NCBI RefSeq assembly: GCF_964275005.1
Contig: NC_092695.1
Span: 11,361,697-11,425,696, forward strand
Source: Diadema setosum
Taxonomy: Eukaryota > Echinodermata > Echinoidea > Diadematoida > Diadematidae
DNA: 64,000 nucleotides
Direction: 5' to 3'
Under the pieces are notes generated by a model. It searched no databases, had not been told where the DNA came from, and saw only the letters and a list, made by a program, of their open reading frames with translations. The stretch's first letter is position 1. Every line of letters starts with the position of its first letter. The translations under genes were made by a program, and so were the position numbers. Positions 1 to 12,649 of the stretch are shown here, piece after piece.

Positions 1-7
1 GAGCTAC

Positions 8-9
<2 letters not shown>

Positions 10-57
<48 letters not shown>
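10..57. repeat. (TA)n microsatellite
   Basis: An uninterrupted run of TA dinucleotides of about 24 units. No coding signal. Confidence 0.95.
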
Positions 58-97
58 CATATGAAAACATATATCCATGTGAACACGTTTATAGGAA

Positions 98-190
98 TAG
101 TAGTAGTAGTAGTAGTAGTAGTAACAACAACAACAACAACAACAACAATAATAATAATACTTAATAATAATAATAACAATAATGATAATA
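98..190. repeat. Compound trinucleotide microsatellite (GTA)n-(ACA)n-(AAT)n
   Basis: GTA units pass into ACA units and then into degenerate AAT/AAC units. A small open frame across the tract encodes runs of Val, Thr and Asn and is an artefact of the repeat. Confidence 0.9.
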
Positions 191-1464
191 AAATTGGAGA
201 GACTCTTATGAAGCGCTTATTCTATCTAAAAAGATACTCATGGCGCTGCGGACCATAATATTACATTACAACAGCTTAACATAGCAAATACAATAACATA
301 AACAAGAAACAATATACGTACATAGACATACATGTAAACAATTGTCAATTTGAATTGTAAAAAAAAAAAAATCGAATTAAGATGTGTCTGTATATGAATA
401 CATACATGTACATGTTTCTACATAATTACAATAATCAAGCCTGATGTGTAACATTTGATGATGTATTATGTAATAGATGAATAAAAATAGATGTCTTGCA
501 CCTCTTCTACTTACCATCAAATTACAAAATTCTTGTGATAATTAGAATATTATACTGGACATATTCTTTAAGGAGAATTGATAGGAATATATATGAATAG
601 ATACATTGCATAATTTTGTAGATTAAAGTAATATCAGTGTCTAACATTAATTTTTGTTGTTGTTTTGGCATTCGAGAGATAACGTGGTTTTATGGGGGTG
701 GTAAAAGGCTTAACGGTGCACCACGTATTCTTTCTTGGTGATATGTATGTGGCCCTAGCTGAGAAGGGCCTAACCACTCCCTGATTTTAACTTTAAAATT
801 TCTATAAGGAAGCAATATATCTTAGGATTTTTATTCGATCGTACAGTAACAAATCTTCAGTATGATGAATAGACTGCAACACAAGACAACGCAGCTGGGA
901 AAGTCACAAAGGCCGAAAGTGAAATGTACCATCTATAGATTTGTATCGCGATCGCAGAAAAAAGGTTGTCAAAAGTTTCATTATTTCATAACGTTCATTG
1001 AGTAGTCTCGTAAAGATTTGTAAAGTACCAGATTATGGAGATGACAATTCCAAATCGCCTGGAACAGAGATCTGCATCGACATAATAGTTGTGTATCGTT
1101 AATAAAATATCCATGAAGATTTTTCCCTATTTCGTATGATTCACGTATGTTTATTGTTTTCATTAAAAGACCTCTTTCTAATTTAACCTCTGTCATAGGT
1201 AGTTTTAGTGTACTCAGTACATTGCATAATACACCTATTAAATAGAAATCATACACACGCTCAGGTATAAGAGGGTGGAGGCAAGATAAACTTTTATATA
1301 ATTATCTTTGTGCTTATTCTTGAAATTCGTTATGTTATACCAAATAGCTGGCTCTTTGGTTATACAGAATGTAATATGTACCGAAATTGTTGAAATTTTA
1401 ACAAATAACCAAACTGTACAATGTGTATTTACAATATAAATTAATTTGCTGAAACATTGGTGTA
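191..1464. other. Gene-free stretch
   Basis: No exon, TIR element or RNA gene is recognised apart from the histone-type 3'-end signal at 729-770. Two minus-strand open frames of about 90 codons (981-1522) have no recognisable domain and AT-rich random-like composition. Confidence 0.6.
729..770 (-). promoter_or_regulatory. Orphan histone-mRNA-type 3'-end signal (stem-loop plus downstream element)
   Basis: On the minus strand a perfect 6-bp stem, GGCCCT...AGGGCC (751-770), is followed 12 nt later by CCAAGAAAGA (729-738). A stem-loop followed at about this distance by CAAGAAAGA is the known layout of sea urchin replication-dependent histone mRNA 3' ends, where the second element pairs with U7 snRNA. 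The loop here is 8 nt rather than the usual 4, so the signal looks decayed. No histone coding sequence is seen upstream on the minus strand (771-900). Confidence 0.5.
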
Positions 1465-1907
1465 ATAAGCCAGTTCGGAGTTCCACTTTGCGCATGAGCA
1501 GAAACAAGGTCATTCGGACCAACAGGCATGTTGGTTTTTAATTTCACTGGGATAAGCATCTGTAATGTAATGATTATTCATGAAATACTTATAAATACTG
1601 CTTGCTAGCACATCCACCTGGCAGCAAAAGTGGTATTTGGCAATATCAATAGAAAGAGATCGTCAATACATTCAATGCAAAATAACGAAATGGATGCTTT
1701 CCCAAGTGTTAATTCACGGATCATTCTGGTCATCTGGTCGACGCAAGTTCATTCTTTGTTTGAACAGGATCAATGAATTCCATAAATTGTTATGTAAAGC
1801 TTACGCATTATGTCGCTCTAAAACGATTGAAGTGCCCCTAACCGACTGAGAAAAAGGAAAGGTCATTCGGACCAATGTGCCCATGAGCTAACTCCGAACT
1901 GGCTTAT
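1465..1907. mobile_element. Non-autonomous TIR DNA element, copy 1
   Basis: The ends carry inverted repeats beginning ATAAGCCAGTTCGGAGTT, flanked on both sides by TGTA, which may be the target duplication. Further in, the arms share words such as the GGTCATTCGGACCAA stretch in inverse orientation. A related copy in opposite orientation lies at 2145-2896. No transposase frame is present. The superfamily is not assigned. Confidence 0.7.
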
Positions 1908-2144
1908 TGTAAATGTACAGCGATTCCATATAGATAATATAGAGAAACAATCACACTATGTATAAAATAGAGATATATACTCGGTAACCCATTCGCCAAA
2001 ATAAAGGTGGATTTCCAGAGGGCCCTGTAAAACATGAAAACACATACATGCATGGAAAACATACTGAATGATTAACGTATAGTTAACTAGAAGGAAAATT
2101 ATTCAACTTCTATAATACGGACGAAAAGCATCTAGATATACATG

Positions 2145-2896
2145 TAAGCCAGCTCGGTATTACTCGTGGCTCATGTGCACAAATGACCTTTCTTCTTTTT
2201 TTTCTCAGTTAGTTAAGCACTTTACTCGTCGTCAAAGTGACGTCATAATGCACAAGCTCGCCAGACGTAACAATTTACTAGTATATGGAATTCATCAATC
2301 ATGTTACGCTCAAACATCGAATGAACTTGCGTAAACCAGGTGACCAGAATGGTCCGTCAATTATTAATTGTCTAAAATTTATTGTTAAGGCCCTATTTTT
2401 GATGTATACAGTATGTTTATTTTATTTTTTATTTATTCATTCTCCACTCATGGGACGGATAGCCCTGGTCAGCTAAGAGCTGTTTTTCACAGGGGTAGTT
2501 AAGTTTATTTCTTTTGTTTGTTTATGTCATTGATCTGTAATTGTGTGAATCATGTTACTACAATTGTATTTGTTGTTTTATTTTGTGTATATACAGGGCG
2601 CCATTGTAAAGCAGTTAGCAAACTGAATGTGCCTAACCTGTATTGTTTAAAGAAAACATGAATAAATGAAATAAATGTATAAATTAACACTTACGGAAAC
2701 ATCAATTTCATTTTTTTTTTTTTTTTTTTGCATTCAATGCATTAACAAAATTTTTCTATTGATATTGCCAAATACCAGGCTTGATGTCAGGTGAATGTGC
2801 TGCCAGGTTTATCTCAGGGAATTTAGAAACCAAAAATGCCTGTTTTTTGCACATTGTTCTGCTCATGCGCAAAGCGGAACTCTAAACTGGCTTATT
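2145..2896. mobile_element. Non-autonomous TIR DNA element, copy 2 (inverted relative to copy 1)
   Basis: The left end begins AGCCAGCTCGG and the right end is its diverged inverse, CTGGCTTA. Internal words (the CTATTGATATTGCCAAATAC stretch near 2757, and GACCAGAATG) match the reverse complement of copy 1. The copy is enlarged by a nested insertion at about 2360-2685. Confidence 0.65.
2360..2685 (+). mobile_element. Nested retroposon-like insertion, probably a LINE/SINE 3' end
   Basis: This stretch interrupts the TIR element relative to its sister copy. AATTA lies at both junctions as a possible target duplication. The right end is an A-rich tail built from AATAAATG-like units, as expected for target-primed retroposition. 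No coding remnant is recognised, so the family is open. Confidence 0.45.
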
Positions 2897-2919
2897 TCTC
2901 GTCTCGTCTCGTCTCGCAA

Positions 2920-3418
2920 CGGCATTTTGTGTGATTTACCGAACAATTAAATCCAAAAGTTGCAGAGAATTCAAAACTCTGCTGCTAGTTTGGTTACACG
3001 TGTTCGACTAAATGTACATATAAGTCCAATCTTAAGACAACTGCACTGGCTGCCAGTAAAGCAACGGATTGACTTCAAGATCTTAATCATGGTATTTATG
3101 TGTTTGCAAGAACTAGGCCCTATTCATCTACAACAGCTCATAACAAAATATCGTCCAGCAAGAAATCTTCGCTCTCAGTCCAAACTTCTGTTGTACACCC
3201 CCACAATATCAACAGTTTTAAAGTTTTAAGGCGCAAGATCTTTTCAATTGGCAGCAGCAGAGTTATGGAACAAAATAATACCCACGTATCTCAAGCAAAC
3301 CAACTCAGTAGATAATTTTAAGCGTTTGTTGAAAACAGCTCTCTTTAACATGTCCGTGGACTAGGTTTAACACTATACAATGTTTGTCACAGCTCTGGCA
3401 CTTTTCATCTTGTTTTGC

Positions 3419-3454
<36 letters not shown>

Positions 3455-3567
3455 GTCTATTTTCCTAATTTCTATTAGTTTCTTCCTTCAATGTGCATAG
3501 AGACATTAATCTATTTTTGTGATATGTGCTATATAAATACGGTTTATTACTATTATTATTATTATTT
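2920..3567 (+). mobile_element. 5'-truncated LINE, 3' end of ORF2 (CR1/L2/Rex-type clade)
   Basis: From 2957 the plus strand encodes KLQRIQNSAASLV, then LRQLHWLPVKQRIDFKI and YRPARNLRSQS. This is the conserved region downstream of the reverse transcriptase in many CR1/L2-like non-LTR elements. The frame shifts near 3229, and the remaining C-terminal residues continue in another frame. The 3' part has a TC tract, the word GCTATATAAATACGG, and an (ATT)n tail at 3550-3567, typical of this group. Only the last part of the element remains. A one-frame C-terminal LINE fragment is secure; the clade is an inference. Confidence 0.8.
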
Positions 3568-5284
3568 CAAAGTAATTAATGACAACGACAAGCACAATAG
3601 GACGAAGAAGTCGCCTGACTGAAAGAATCAGCAATTCCTGCAGTATTCTTTCGTTCGTTGCATGTTATCACTTTTGTTTTCGATAGAAGCGTTCTCTCGA
3701 TGGCTCTGCTTATGATCTTGAAAGAGGAAAAGTTCATTAATGTATTATATGTTGCGTACAAAGTGAGAGAGAGAGGAAAAAATAGATAAAGAAAGGGATA
3801 TAGGTTTGACACACAATTGGCGTCGCACTCACGTGATCCCACGATGACCCTTCAAAGACGCAAGTAGCATGACATCGTAAATGATTTACTGGCCTGTAAA
3901 TAGCCCTATAGCGATCTTGTCACGTGTCATTAAACTGAGACACTTCACTTCTTTACCGTTTTAGATTCACTAGCCATTAAAACTGATAGGTACCCCGCGA
4001 ATGGCGTCACAGTCACCTAGCCATGTAATGGCCATTTGAAATCCCTAAAGTAGGCCTATATCTCTGATGATTTACTGGCGTGCATAATGATCGTTCAAAC
4101 GTCGTTCAAGATCTCACTAATCTATGTGTTTACAACATCTGTTTTGTAGGAAACTGCAACCATACTGAAGTTACGTATTACGATAATACAGTAATAACAT
4201 ATTATAGGAAATTGAATGCACACTGCGGTGAATGTCTAGTTTAAACACATAAAAATCTACGTGAACAAACATTATGTTAAAGTAGACACAAACAATTAAA
4301 TACAAAGTGAGCTAAAACTAAACAGTGAAGATGTCATGCTATTTTCATTTCTTACATATTTCCATCATAATGTGCCATTGCATAATCATGCAAATAATGT
4401 AAGGAGATGGCGTGATCCCATATCGTTGGCTTGTTACCCAATCTATTTTTTTTTTCGCATTTACGTATTCAGAGCTGTAGAAATCAACAAAAGTTTTTGA
4501 TAATTAATTGAAAAATGTTTAGTAATGTTACAAATATTGTAATCATATTTTAAATGCGGGCCTTCAAAACAAAATGAGAGTTGTGAAATAATGGAATCAT
4601 TAACATTTAGCCCATAAAATTTGCATACTCTATAACGAGCAATATCACTGTTTCTGAAAGCCTTGAAATTACTTAATGATTTTTTTTTTCAGATTGCAAT
4701 AATACTTAGTACTCTCACTGTTACTCTATCAGACTTTGTGAAAGGCAGCTGAAACATGGGATTGACTTCCTCTACATTACGATTAACACCGTCTTTCTAG
4801 GCAGATTCTGCTTTGAGTGGCCTTCCAATCGGCGTTTCCCTTTCCCGTGCAAAATTTCCGTGTGTGAAAGCCACTTTTAATATCTCGCCGATATAATGAA
4901 TAACCGTCGTCGATCGATATTTGGAATCGATATGCCAAATCGAGCGCTGAGCGGGAATAAAGCAGAGGTAAGTGCATCATGCGTTACAGGCAACAGTAAT
5001 GAAACTCTCGGCAACATTCTCGAATGCCCCCCAAAAAATGAACAAAGGAAAAAAAACCTGTGGGCTCAGAAAAATGCGCGTGGTCTCTCTGCCTTCCGAT
5101 CTATCAGTCTGTGTGATGTGTTTGTCTGCTAGATACAAAGAAATTTGTTTTGACGATACAACTTTTACCGGTTGTGTACAATTTATTTTTCTTTTCTTTT
5201 TGAGGGGGATATAATCTGGGAGAATCTTGTCGCCATGTAATGTACGTGTAAAATATATATTCCTATCTCCCTCTCCCATCCCCT

Positions 5285-5315
<31 letters not shown>

Positions 5316-6079
5316 ATCTTTATCTCTCCAGGCAAGTGGGTGGCAAAACATCAAGATAACTACTGAAAGACCAACAAGTAAGCCAACGTTATATTTCTTC
5401 TTACACACACACACACACACATACACACAATTTTGGTTTGTTTTTCCTTGATCTTTATTGATTTCATTCTCAAATCATACATGAATAAACAATCTGTTCT
5501 GGATATAGAATAAAACATATAAATACAGTTGAAAGCAAAATCAAATTCATTTTGCACAGTCAACATTTTTTTTTGCAGTATAATGTAGTACAGGGATTTG
5601 CTGCCATAATCTCTCTCTCTCTCTCTTTAATTATTTATCAATAATAAATCAATTATATTCAAACCTACTACGCAATACTTACGAAACAATACTTATTATA
5701 ATATGCATAATGCATTATAGTTCACTTGATTATAATAATATTAACATTTGAAACTATACTTCACTTGAATGTGGAAGCACACACAAATAACCACCTGTAA
5801 TAGTGTGTTATGCAGAAAAAAAAAGGAAATTATACAGCTCAAGAATTAAATCTTTCATAAAGCCCTATCAGCCTCCCTCCCTATCGAAACAAATCTTTAA
5901 CTTTCAAATCATAGATAATCACACACACACACACACACACACACTAATCGCTGTCCTCAAAATAATGATTCTTTTACAAGAATCTTAGTAGATACTCAAA
6001 AACTTGCACGAGCTGTAACTTAGAACTTCAGAATGGCGCCGAATCGTCCCAAACGCCAAGCACTCAAACACACACACAC

Positions 6080-6142
<63 letters not shown>

Positions 6143-7190
6143 GGTACACCCCACACCGGCATCCCCCCCCCCACCCTCTATAGATCTTTCTTTCTCCAAG
6201 TTGCATACTGCATTAGTGACAACGGGTTTTCAGCTGTGACGTTATCAAAACCTTTCACCTGTCACGGTGATATTGTCAGATAAGCTGGGAGATGGATGAG
6301 TGAACGTTTTAGCCTGATCCAGTCGAGATGCAAGTCAAACAGAGAGGGAGGGCCGATGTCACTCTGCACTCATCCGAATAACAGTCGTCATATCCTGCCC
6401 GACGGGCACGATCCCCTTAACTCCCTCCCCCCCCCCCCTCCCCCGTTCCAACAACGCATACCTATACGCTGCACTAACATAATTATTATACACATTCACA
6501 CACAGCCACACGCATACACACTCACACCTACGCATAAACACACAAGCACACATGCATATGCATATATGCATATATACACATGTGTGTGTGTCAAGATTCA
6601 GGATTCAAGATTCAAATTTATTTTCATTTCCACAAAATAAACAAAGAAATTATATACAATGTACAAACATAACATATTTGTAATAATTGCAAAAACGTAA
6701 ATTGAAAAAATACATGTGAAAATGTGTGTTTGTGTGTGTATTTATATGATTATATGTGATAAACCTAAAATTGGCAATGAAACGCTTGATCCTGCTCGAA
6801 ATCACACGCACATGCATATGAAACCTACAACGTTTACATCCAGAAAAACAAACAAACAAACAAACAAACATGTTGCCAGTGTCAATGTTTCCTACTATAA
6901 TTAGTGGATGTCTGCTAAACATCCACGAGGTAGAAGGCTTCTTTGTTGCTCTAGGTTGCCCGATTGCCCCCCAAAAACCAGCAAAGGGGTTTTACCTAAG
7001 ACTTTATACTTGCAAAGTCACTTAATCTAGCTTGCCGCTGTCTGTACAATGTTTTCGTCGACTGACATCTGAAATGCACGAAATTCCATATTACACCCAC
7101 CTTTTCATTTCAATTTCAAGCTACCCGATATACAAATATCATATAAAACAGGACATATAAGATGGCGGGTTAGTTTGGGTCGACAAGATT
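3568..7190. other. Gene-free stretch rich in microsatellites
   Basis: It holds (TC)n near 5287-5312 and 5610-5626, (AC)n near 5404-5430, 5921-5944 and 6067-6142, a C-run near 6427-6440, and a CA/CG-rich run at 6480-6590. A weak candidate 5' exon ends with a CAGAG|GTAAGT donor near 4970, but no downstream partner was found. Open frames over the CA/TC tracts are repeat artefacts. Confidence 0.6.
6067..6142. repeat. (CA)n microsatellite
   Basis: The longest CA tract in the window, about 36 units with one or two CG interruptions. Confidence 0.95.
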
Positions 7191-8065
7191 TATGGTGAGG
7201 CGTGAATTTGATATTAGGTTTTCTGCGGGTAAATCAAGATGCCTCTCGCCGGCTTTCAGTCTACTCGGATGCCAGGTGAGCAAGCTTCACATTGTTGACC
7301 CCACCCACCTTGAACTCCAAATATCATTTTATCCTGTTTCTCTTTTTCAGCGGTTGGTCATTGTTACTCTATCAACATGGACATATCGCCTTCCACAGTT
7401 TACCTACGAGCCTGTTATACTTGACGAAGGCATATTGGCGCAAAGGTTCCAATAAATTAGATAGGGGTCCTCAAGTAGGACGCCTCAATTCCCCTTTGTA
7501 AAGAACACGTCCTATAAACTCTAACAAGTAAGAGCTTGTCTCCGAAAAAAATGAAGGGATGTATAAAAAGTCAACTTTGCCTGGCCCACAGAGTGTTTAG
7601 GGGAGTCAAATTCAATTTCATATTGCCGAGCGTATGGACGATGATATTTTGTTACCACGACGTCGGCGGTCAGAGTTTGATCTCGTTATGTTCCTTCCGT
7701 CACCGTCCTGGTTCACAGACGCAACATGCTTATCCAGCAAACTTTATAGAGACATAGATTTAGATTTTTTTCAAGGGAGGAATGAAGGAAATCAGATGAC
7801 AAGACAGAAAAAGACATGTTATCATCGAATTCCTCTTGGTTCATTCATCAGAAATTCCATAACAGCATAAGAAATATAATATACAAAAAATTGCATTAAT
7901 TTTGATGAATAGAAGGAATATCTTCGTAGTTATCATGTCTTGATACACCATAAATCTCTTTTATTTGTCATTAACTTCACGTGTTATATCATGCAACTGC
8001 AGTAATAACCAATACTCCCATCATATACCTCCATCGAACGGGTTCCCCTTTTGAGTGCTTTAGTC

Positions 8066-8101
8066 GTTTGTTTGTTTGTTTGTTTGTTTGTTTGTTTGTT
8101 T
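8066..8101. repeat. (GTTT)n microsatellite
   Basis: About nine tetranucleotide units, uninterrupted. Confidence 0.95.
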
Positions 8102-8502
8102 TGTGTTTTGGAATTTATTTTAATGGTGGTATTAGATACTGGTATTTAAACATTATGTAATTGTATTTATATTATGCAGATTTCATTTTTATAAACATAA
8201 TCACAATAACATATCATAGGTATACAGCTATAAAAGTAATAGTATAGTTGGATATATTTGTTTTCCATTTGTTGATGTTTATGTGTGTGGGTTTTTAAAG
8301 AAACAGGTGCAACATTTTATGCCGTGGATGTATTTTTAGTTATTGGATGTAAGGATTTCTGTGCTATTTATGATAAATTCATGAAGTGTGTGTTGTTTTG
8401 ATATCTTTTGTGTTTCTTTTTTGGAATGTGTGCTCTACATGGGTAATTATGTATGCCACTTGATTCATGAAGATTTTCCATTTTATGGACATTGAATAAT
8501 AA

Positions 8503-8727
8503 TTAATGAAATGAAATGAAATGAAATGAAGTGAAATGAAATGAAATGAAATGAAGTGAAATGAAATAAAAATGAAATGAAATGAAATGAAATGAAATGA
8601 AATGAAATGAAATGAAGTGAAATGAAATGAAATGAAATGAAGTGAAATGAAATGAAATGAAATGAAATGAAATGAAGTGAAATGAAATAAAAATGAAATG
8701 AAATGAAATGAAATGAAATGAAATGAA
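8503..8727. repeat. (AATGA)n satellite with higher-order structure
   Basis: About 45 pentamer units. Variant units GAAGT and an octamer-like AAATAAAAATG recur in the same order twice (near 8560 and 8680), giving a higher-order period of roughly 110-120 bp. The minus-strand frame encodes HFISF repeats and is an artefact. Confidence 0.9.
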
Positions 8728-10854
8728 TATTCCGCAAACAGACTGATTTCTTTTCCCATAATGTTTTTTGTTATCTAAGCCTCAAACCAATCATGCAGGT
8801 AATTTTCTCCTTGTCAAGTAAACTGAGAAGAGTCAGATTGTTTTGATACGAACATATTGCTGAGAAATACATCTCGCCTGTACTGGCCCACTTTTCAACC
8901 CGTTTCTATCCTCTGTGCATCAAACAAAAGAGGCAGAAGGGTAGATCACTATTTAGTTAACCTAATGTCTTTGCCCGTCCACCAAAACACTTCACTGCAA
9001 GCATTGGCAAAGTGCAAATAAGACAAATACAAAGACGCAATCGTTACTGACATCAAGAAAGAGAAGGAGACATGGAGATGAGGCAGACAGACAAAGAAAG
9101 AGAAGGAGGATGAGAAGATTAAGAATGACACGAGCATGCGGTTCTCCAGCCACTTCATGCTGGGGTCGTCGCTTTCCGTGAAAGGTCCCCACCCAATTTG
9201 GCGCACTTTTTTTTTTTCTTTTCGTCACCAGTGCAAACGTGGTGCGACACTTTCCGACGACAATTTTGTGCCACTTACGCAAACAGAGAGCCATCTCCTG
9301 TAAAGGGTTCTTTCTTGGCTACATCAATCATGAGTTCGGGAAAAACCAATGCATTATTCAAAGCATGGCGCCAAATGAAGTCATCGACGCAGCATCGTAG
9401 TATTGGTCTCCCTGTCGAAACAAAGTTTTAACAAGTAAATTGAGCGTGTATTCTGCAGTAAAAGCGCTTATAGGATATTTTCCATTAACAAACACAACAA
9501 CAAAAGCAAACAAAAGGAGCACCCCACTTTCATGAATAATTGAAGATTGAGACTTATTCACTTTCAAGTAGTACTCATACACTTACAGCTGGTAATATGC
9601 AGGATATTTTATAACGTTTACCCACCCCCATATTTTTCCTTCAGTGTTATAGTGCGATCAACATTCGAACTCTCGAAACAGGCAAACTAGCACCTGCTTT
9701 TGGCGTCACTATCTTTCCACACGTCACTCTGTCTAAAAGGAGACGTACTGAAATGGTGTTAGCTTCTCTTATCGATTCATTCTTGGCCTAGATGTAGCTT
9801 GTTTTTTCCTCTCCCCAGTCCATCCCTAATGTTATGGAAGTTGGTCACAAGGCGCGGATTCAAGCTATCGATCAGTGGTAATCGATGTTAAACAACGTCT
9901 TGTCGTTAGAGGTTATGATCTGTTCGAAAAAAAGGGGGAAAGGGTTCTCAAATGGATTCTTTGGGAGCAGTGGGTTTAGATTTTATAAGGACATATTCGT
10001 TCCTGATTTTTGTCTCACCGAATTAGTTAGTTTGGTTTCTCGCCAAGTCCTTCATTTGATAAAAATAGGGATTTTTTCATTTCATTTCATTTCCATTTTA
10101 AATCATCATTTAGTTTATAAAGTTTGCACTTAAACAAAACATACAAGAATATAGGAACGTTCAGACACACCAAGCATTCTTATCATTTTAAATGTTCGAT
10201 GAAATGCCTGCAGTGTTCACAGTTTGATATTTATGAGGTTTAATGCTTTTCTTTATCATTAGCGATATATCATATTCATGCTCATTATTGAAAAGCAAAC
10301 TTAGGGTTATCTTGAGTGTGGTTGGAAGCATCATGAAGAAAAATAAAAAAAGAGTTACAAGACTTGACTGATGCATGAGAACACAATATATAGCTATAAG
10401 TTTGAAAGTGTATTTGGAGGTGATCGAGAAGATTCATCGGTCAAGAAACTTGTTTTTCCTTATCCTTAAACTGTATTGTCTGTTGCAGGCAAACCTTGCA
10501 TTTTTTTATGGGTGGTGTTCACAAGTCTAAGGTAGATAATTGGAGTGAGGTAATCATGACAAGACGTCGGCATCAGTGGCGGATCCCAGGAATTCCGTGA
10601 AGGCGGGGGGGGGGGCGCAAAAAATAATTCTGGTCGCACTTACGGGTTTGATCAGCTGACAAACAACTAAATATAAGCGACATCTAGTACAAATATTTTC
10701 GTTTCTCTGCCACTTCCGGGTTTCATCAGCTGACAAGCAGTAGAAGGGTTTCTTTAAAGAATTAAGTTGTTAAGTTGGGCGCACGCACACACTTTCTTTT
10801 TTTTCATTCATAACGGAAAAAAAGAATACAATTCTTATAGTTCATTACTACAAA

Positions 10855-11105
10855 GACTCGTTATTCCAAAGGATCGTTTTTCCCCGAAGATTGATTGATT
10901 CGGAAAAGAAAAGAAAAAGTTCACTATTCCGATGGTTTGTTCATCCGAACATGAAGAAAGGTTCCTTATTCCGAAGATTCATTAATCCGAAAACAGTATA
11001 AGGTTTGTAATTCCGAAAGTACAGTAGCACGCATCTTCTTGTCATTTTCGGATTAACAAACCTTGTGACATTTTCGGAATAACGCCACAAAATGTTGGGA
11101 TTAAC
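10855..11105. repeat. Fold-back word array, copy 1 (TTCGTTATTCCGAAAA family)
   Basis: Degenerate units of about 20-30 bp of the type TTCNTTAWTCCGAAAA run in one orientation up to a hinge AGTAGCACGCATCTT (11024-11038). They then continue in the opposite orientation as TTTTCGGATTAACAAACCTT. Two relatives lie at 13395-13665 and 21620-21942. No coding capacity. Confidence 0.75.
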
Positions 11106-11194
11106 CAAGGTGGTTTTATACATGGAGTAACAACAGTTTATTCCCTTTGATCTCATGTTTAACAGTTTATTCCCTTTGATCTCATGTTTGATGC

Positions 11195-11735
11195 CGCCAC
11201 TAGAAATATTTGAAGTACTAGTCAATGTACCCGTGGAGTGCCAGAAATCCTCTATGGGGATTCCCCCAGAAATGGTCAAGGTCACTGGGTCAACAGACGT
11301 CAAATATCTGTTTTGCGCTACTCCTTGGTCCGATCTTGGCCAAACTTGCTGGAAGCATAAGTAGGCGTACACCAAAGTGATTTTGAGGAGAAAAATCTCT
11401 TTGGCGTACACCTGGGAATCCCCATATAAGTAGGCCTACATAGCGCCCTCTATCGGGTGTCCGATTATATTTCTGGGGGAATCCCCATATAAGTAGGCCT
11501 ACATAGCACCCTCTAAGCGCCCTCTATCGGGTGTCTGAAGTTATTTGACCTTTGACCCCAGTGACCTTGACCTTTCCAAAAATGAACTCCTCAAGGGCAA
11601 TTTTGCGGTCAACCTGCATCCACCCACTAAGTTTGGTGGAGATCGGACCAAGGACCTGGGAGGAGTAGAGGAACAAACAGACAGACAGACAAACGTTGCT
11701 CGAATTATAGTATGATGTGCTAAACTGGAGCTGCC
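11195..11735 (-). mobile_element. Repeat element, possibly Helentron-like, with internal duplication
   Basis: The word CCCCATATAAGTAGGCCTAC and its flank occur twice (near 11411 and 11484), and (ACAG)n lies near 11680. Read on the minus strand it starts near the tetramer tract and ends TTTCTAGT, like the three better-defined elements at 29412, 30512 and 48929. Subterminal inverted repeats were not recognised, so the family is tentative. Confidence 0.4.
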
Positions 11736-12649
11736 TCACAGATAGGAAGACAATTGACTAGTGTCTCATTGCGTAATCACCAGCCACTTTCAAAGGAAGA
11801 TATGTCTTTGTGATGGTAATTACTTTTCGCTACCCCTTCTTGATAAAAGATAGGTGGTACAGACACGAGGATGCGCGAACAGAAATTGAGCAAAAAATGC
11901 TGAAATAAAGCTGATGTGGGCACTAATCTGATATAATCTATAAATAAAGAATTATATACTTGAAGATTATTCCATATTACTTTCAATTGGAGAAATTAAG
12001 CCGAAAAGTGATAAACCAGCTTTCCAGGATGGTACAGTTTTCAACATTTTCACATGATACAGCTCTGATTTACACTTTTGTACAAATTTCTGGACGGAAT
12101 TGACTTTTATTTTACGTGCTTTATCATTAAGTGAAATTTCATTTCATTTCATGAATAAATAGGCAAAATATGGCCAACATTATGATAACGTTCAAAATAA
12201 ATCTTCAGATTGCTCAGCAAGTGCACCTGTGGAATTCTTTTGTACATCAATAGAAATCTGACAACTGTTTGAATAATTACAGCCAGTTGGAACTCCATGT
12301 ATAAAACCTCCTTGGATTAACGAACATCTGCAGTGCGTTGTGTGGTATAGAAAATTGTGTGTTTCAGAACCACGAACCTCCGGAAAAAAGGACTTTTTTT
12401 CTGATGTTGGTTATTTGGTTTCCTGATGACATGATATCACCTGACAGGATGTGGCACAAAGTTAATTTATCTGTACTCACGTAACAATGATTTCACCAAG
12501 GTACAAGTTTGTTTACTGTATACCCACCGATTCATCTTACTCGTCTCACACACATGACAGCATAAAATAATTCCATTGAAACTGCCAAAAACTAAATTTT
12601 CTTGTTTGTCCTGACCATTCGTTTTGTTTTCAATGTCTATTTGCTACTT

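Larger units (their letters stand above)
7191..10850. other. Gene-free stretch
   Basis: No exon with credible protein similarity is seen on either strand. Tetramer and pentamer repeats at 8066-8727 are listed separately. A sequence beginning CAGTGGCGGATCCCAGGAA with a G-run (10572-10616) resembles the end of hAT-like miniature elements, but the second end was not found. Confidence 0.55.

Noticed and set aside
4896-4970. First coding exon beginning MNNRRRSIFGID and ending at GTAAGT
   Set aside because: A single short frame with a donor site but no downstream exon and no recognised protein.
4977-5426. 149-codon minus-strand frame
   Set aside because: It is built on TC and CA microsatellites (RERERE and VCVCVC runs); low complexity.
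8379-8759. 126-codon minus-strand frame rich in HFISF
   Set aside because: It is a translation of the (AATGA)n satellite.
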